A DNA stretch of 62,204 nucleotides from an uncultured Muribaculaceae bacterium (lineage in GTDB: Bacteria; Bacteroidota; Bacteroidia; Bacteroidales; Muribaculaceae), in assembly GCA_910586475.1 (NCBI GenBank), contig CAJUHM010000006.1, positions 1 to 62,204 of the forward strand. The letters run 5' to 3'. Each line of letters starts with the position of its first letter. Positions within the stretch are counted from its first letter, which is position 1. Position numbers and translations under genes: made by a program. Shown piece after piece: positions 61,239 to 62,204 of this stretch. The notes beneath the pieces were generated by a model, which saw nothing but the letters and a program-made list of their open reading frames with translations, ran no database searches and had not been told where the DNA came from.

Positions 61239-62141
61239 ATGAAACATCCTCTCTTTTTGTTGCTGATGTTCATAATTTCAACAACAGCTTTTCCTGCCCT
61301 ATCCGAAATTGTTATTACTCCTAACTCAGTCAGGGTCGATCCAGATGTCCCAGAGCCAAGGCTACAAATTGCAATTGAACTTCCGGGCGGATTTATCATG
61401 CGTCACCGTTCATGTCCTTGGGGTGAGTTTAAGATCCATCTTCCGGAACTCGCTGACACAGCTGAGCATCTTTCTCCATCAATCTCTGGAAATAGGGGGA
61501 CCATGAGCCTCTATGACTGGAACAGAGGGAAACAAGCTCTGTATTGTGGTGAGATATATCAGATGTCAGACATACGAAACAAAGAAGAAGTTGAAGAGCT
61601 TCCACCGACTCTTCATCTGCTGGCTTCATCGGCTATCAATCCGAAACGAGCTCTGCGGTCGGCGGCCACCAATGCCGTCACAACTTCCGCGGTCGATACA
61701 TACAGAGCTATAGCTCCGTCAAGTATTGTCTTTGCCGACGGAGACACTCTGATAAATGACACCGAGATAATAACAGCACTGATCAAATCCACTCAGGAGC
61801 TGCGTCAGTTGGTCGACGATCAGGATGAAACCATCCGCCAGTTGCAGGAAGCGATCAATAACGAACGTCTGAAATCAAATGTAACAGGCCGGATAGCTTC
61901 ATGCACACCAAATCCAGCAGACAGTTATATTGAAGTTGTACTCAGCAACCTGTCAGCAAATCAGACTTACACTCTTACACTTGTCAGTCTTGACGGTTCG
62001 ATCGCGACTTCGACAGCACTCGCTTCAACAGACATCAGAGCATCGATCAACGTTAGCTCCATTCAGCCCGGCGTCTATCATCTTGTACTTTCATGTGCGG
62101 ACGCAGTAGCAGACACATTCAGAATCATAATTAACCATTAA
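61239..62141 (+). CDS. Secreted protein with coiled coil and T9SS-like C-terminal domain
   Basis: The 300-residue product has a signal peptide (MKHPLFLLLMFIISTTAFPA, residues ~1-22). A central region without known family includes SCPWGEFKIHLPEL. Residues ~180-215 form a heptad-like coiled coil (TQELRQLVDDQDETIRQLQE). The last ~80 residues resemble type IX sorting domains: CTPNPADSYIEVVLSNL, then SLDGSIATSTALAS and SIQPGVYHLVLSC. Export to the surface via T9SS is an inference. A coiled coil next to a sorting domain suggests an oligomeric surface protein. Confidence 0.6.
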   Translation: MKHPLFLLLMFIISTTAFPALSEIVITPNSVRVDPDVPEPRLQIAIELPGGFIMRHRSCPWGEFKIHLPELADTAEHLSPSISGNRGTMSLYDWNRGKQALYCGEIYQMSDIRNKEEVEELPPTLHLLASSAINPKRALRSAATNAVTTSAVDTYRAIAPSSIVFADGDTLINDTEIITALIKSTQELRQLVDDQDETIRQLQEAINNERLKSNVTGRIASCTPNPADSYIEVVLSNLSANQTYTLTLVSLDGSIATSTALASTDIRASINVSSIQPGVYHLVLSCADAVADTFRIIINH

Positions 62142-62180
62142 AAAATGTCTTTAAGTATGTTTTATTAAAGAATTAATGCA

Positions 62181-62204
62181 ATGAAATCCATTTTCAAACG
62201 TTAT
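62181..62204 (+). CDS. Start of a further gene (truncated by window end)
   Basis: An ATG at 62181 opens a frame MKSIFKRY that runs off the window 40 nt after the previous stop codon. The basic start could be the beginning of a signal peptide. It is too short to say more. Confidence 0.3.

Overview
The window looks like a chromosomal segment of a Bacteroidales gut anaerobe, most likely of the Muribaculaceae or a close relative. The evidence is the Bacteroidetes-type promoter (TTTG, about 20 nt, TAnnTTTG) in front of many genes, the near absence of strong Shine-Dalgarno sequences, a Na+-translocating NADH:quinone reductase, T9SS-like C-terminal domains, a GH85 glycosidase, a succinyl-type arginine pathway and Bacteroidetes-style protein variants. 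The genus is an inference. I saw no tRNA, rRNA, insertion sequence, prophage or CRISPR array.

Layout. 1-1.6 kb is an AT-richer edge with a truncated serine hydrolase and two small unknown genes. 1.6-8.4 kb holds an envelope pair (LysM protein, beta-barrel), holA divergent from an HsdR_N-type gene, a Dabb protein with an ABC-F ATPase, and a DUF2059 protein. 8.6-10.8 kb is a membrane pyrophosphatase. 11.3-19.5 kb is one minus-strand operon carrying a whole acylated-intermediate arginine pathway (GNAT-argG-argC-argD-argF'-argB-argE-argH). 19.8-25.2 kb is hisS followed by pheA, an aminotransferase, a DAHP synthase-chorismate mutase fusion and tyrA. 25.4-29.3 kb is a large exported GH85 enzyme. 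29.6-38.6 kb holds a Fur-family regulator, purA, a DUF1015 gene, a small membrane protein, purL and an unusual PurF homologue. 38.9-42.6 kb is an etfB-etfA-acyl-CoA dehydrogenase operon. 42.7-45.9 kb has two Na+-symporter (SNF) genes around a tiny membrane protein. 46.2-49.8 kb has a VanZ-GNAT fusion, fabD and tatA-tatC. 50.1-53.4 kb is exbB-exbD-exbD-tonB. 53.8-59.7 kb is nqrABCDEF. 59.7-62.2 kb is an odd region: two copies of a long palindromic repeat flank an unrecognised GC-rich gene, then a secreted T9SS-like protein and the start of another gene.

How it fits together. Arginine, aromatic amino acid and purine synthesis make up most of the metabolism. NQR and the pyrophosphatase can both generate a sodium gradient that the SNF symporters could spend, while ExbB/ExbD/TonB powers outer-membrane uptake. 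The most unusual items are a family of long imperfect palindromes (three copies, near 11.08, 59.90 and 60.98 kb), the repeat-flanked gene, the VanZ-GNAT fusion, a PurF homologue without its N-terminal cysteine, and an ABC-F ATPase in which one composite ATP site has lost all its motifs.
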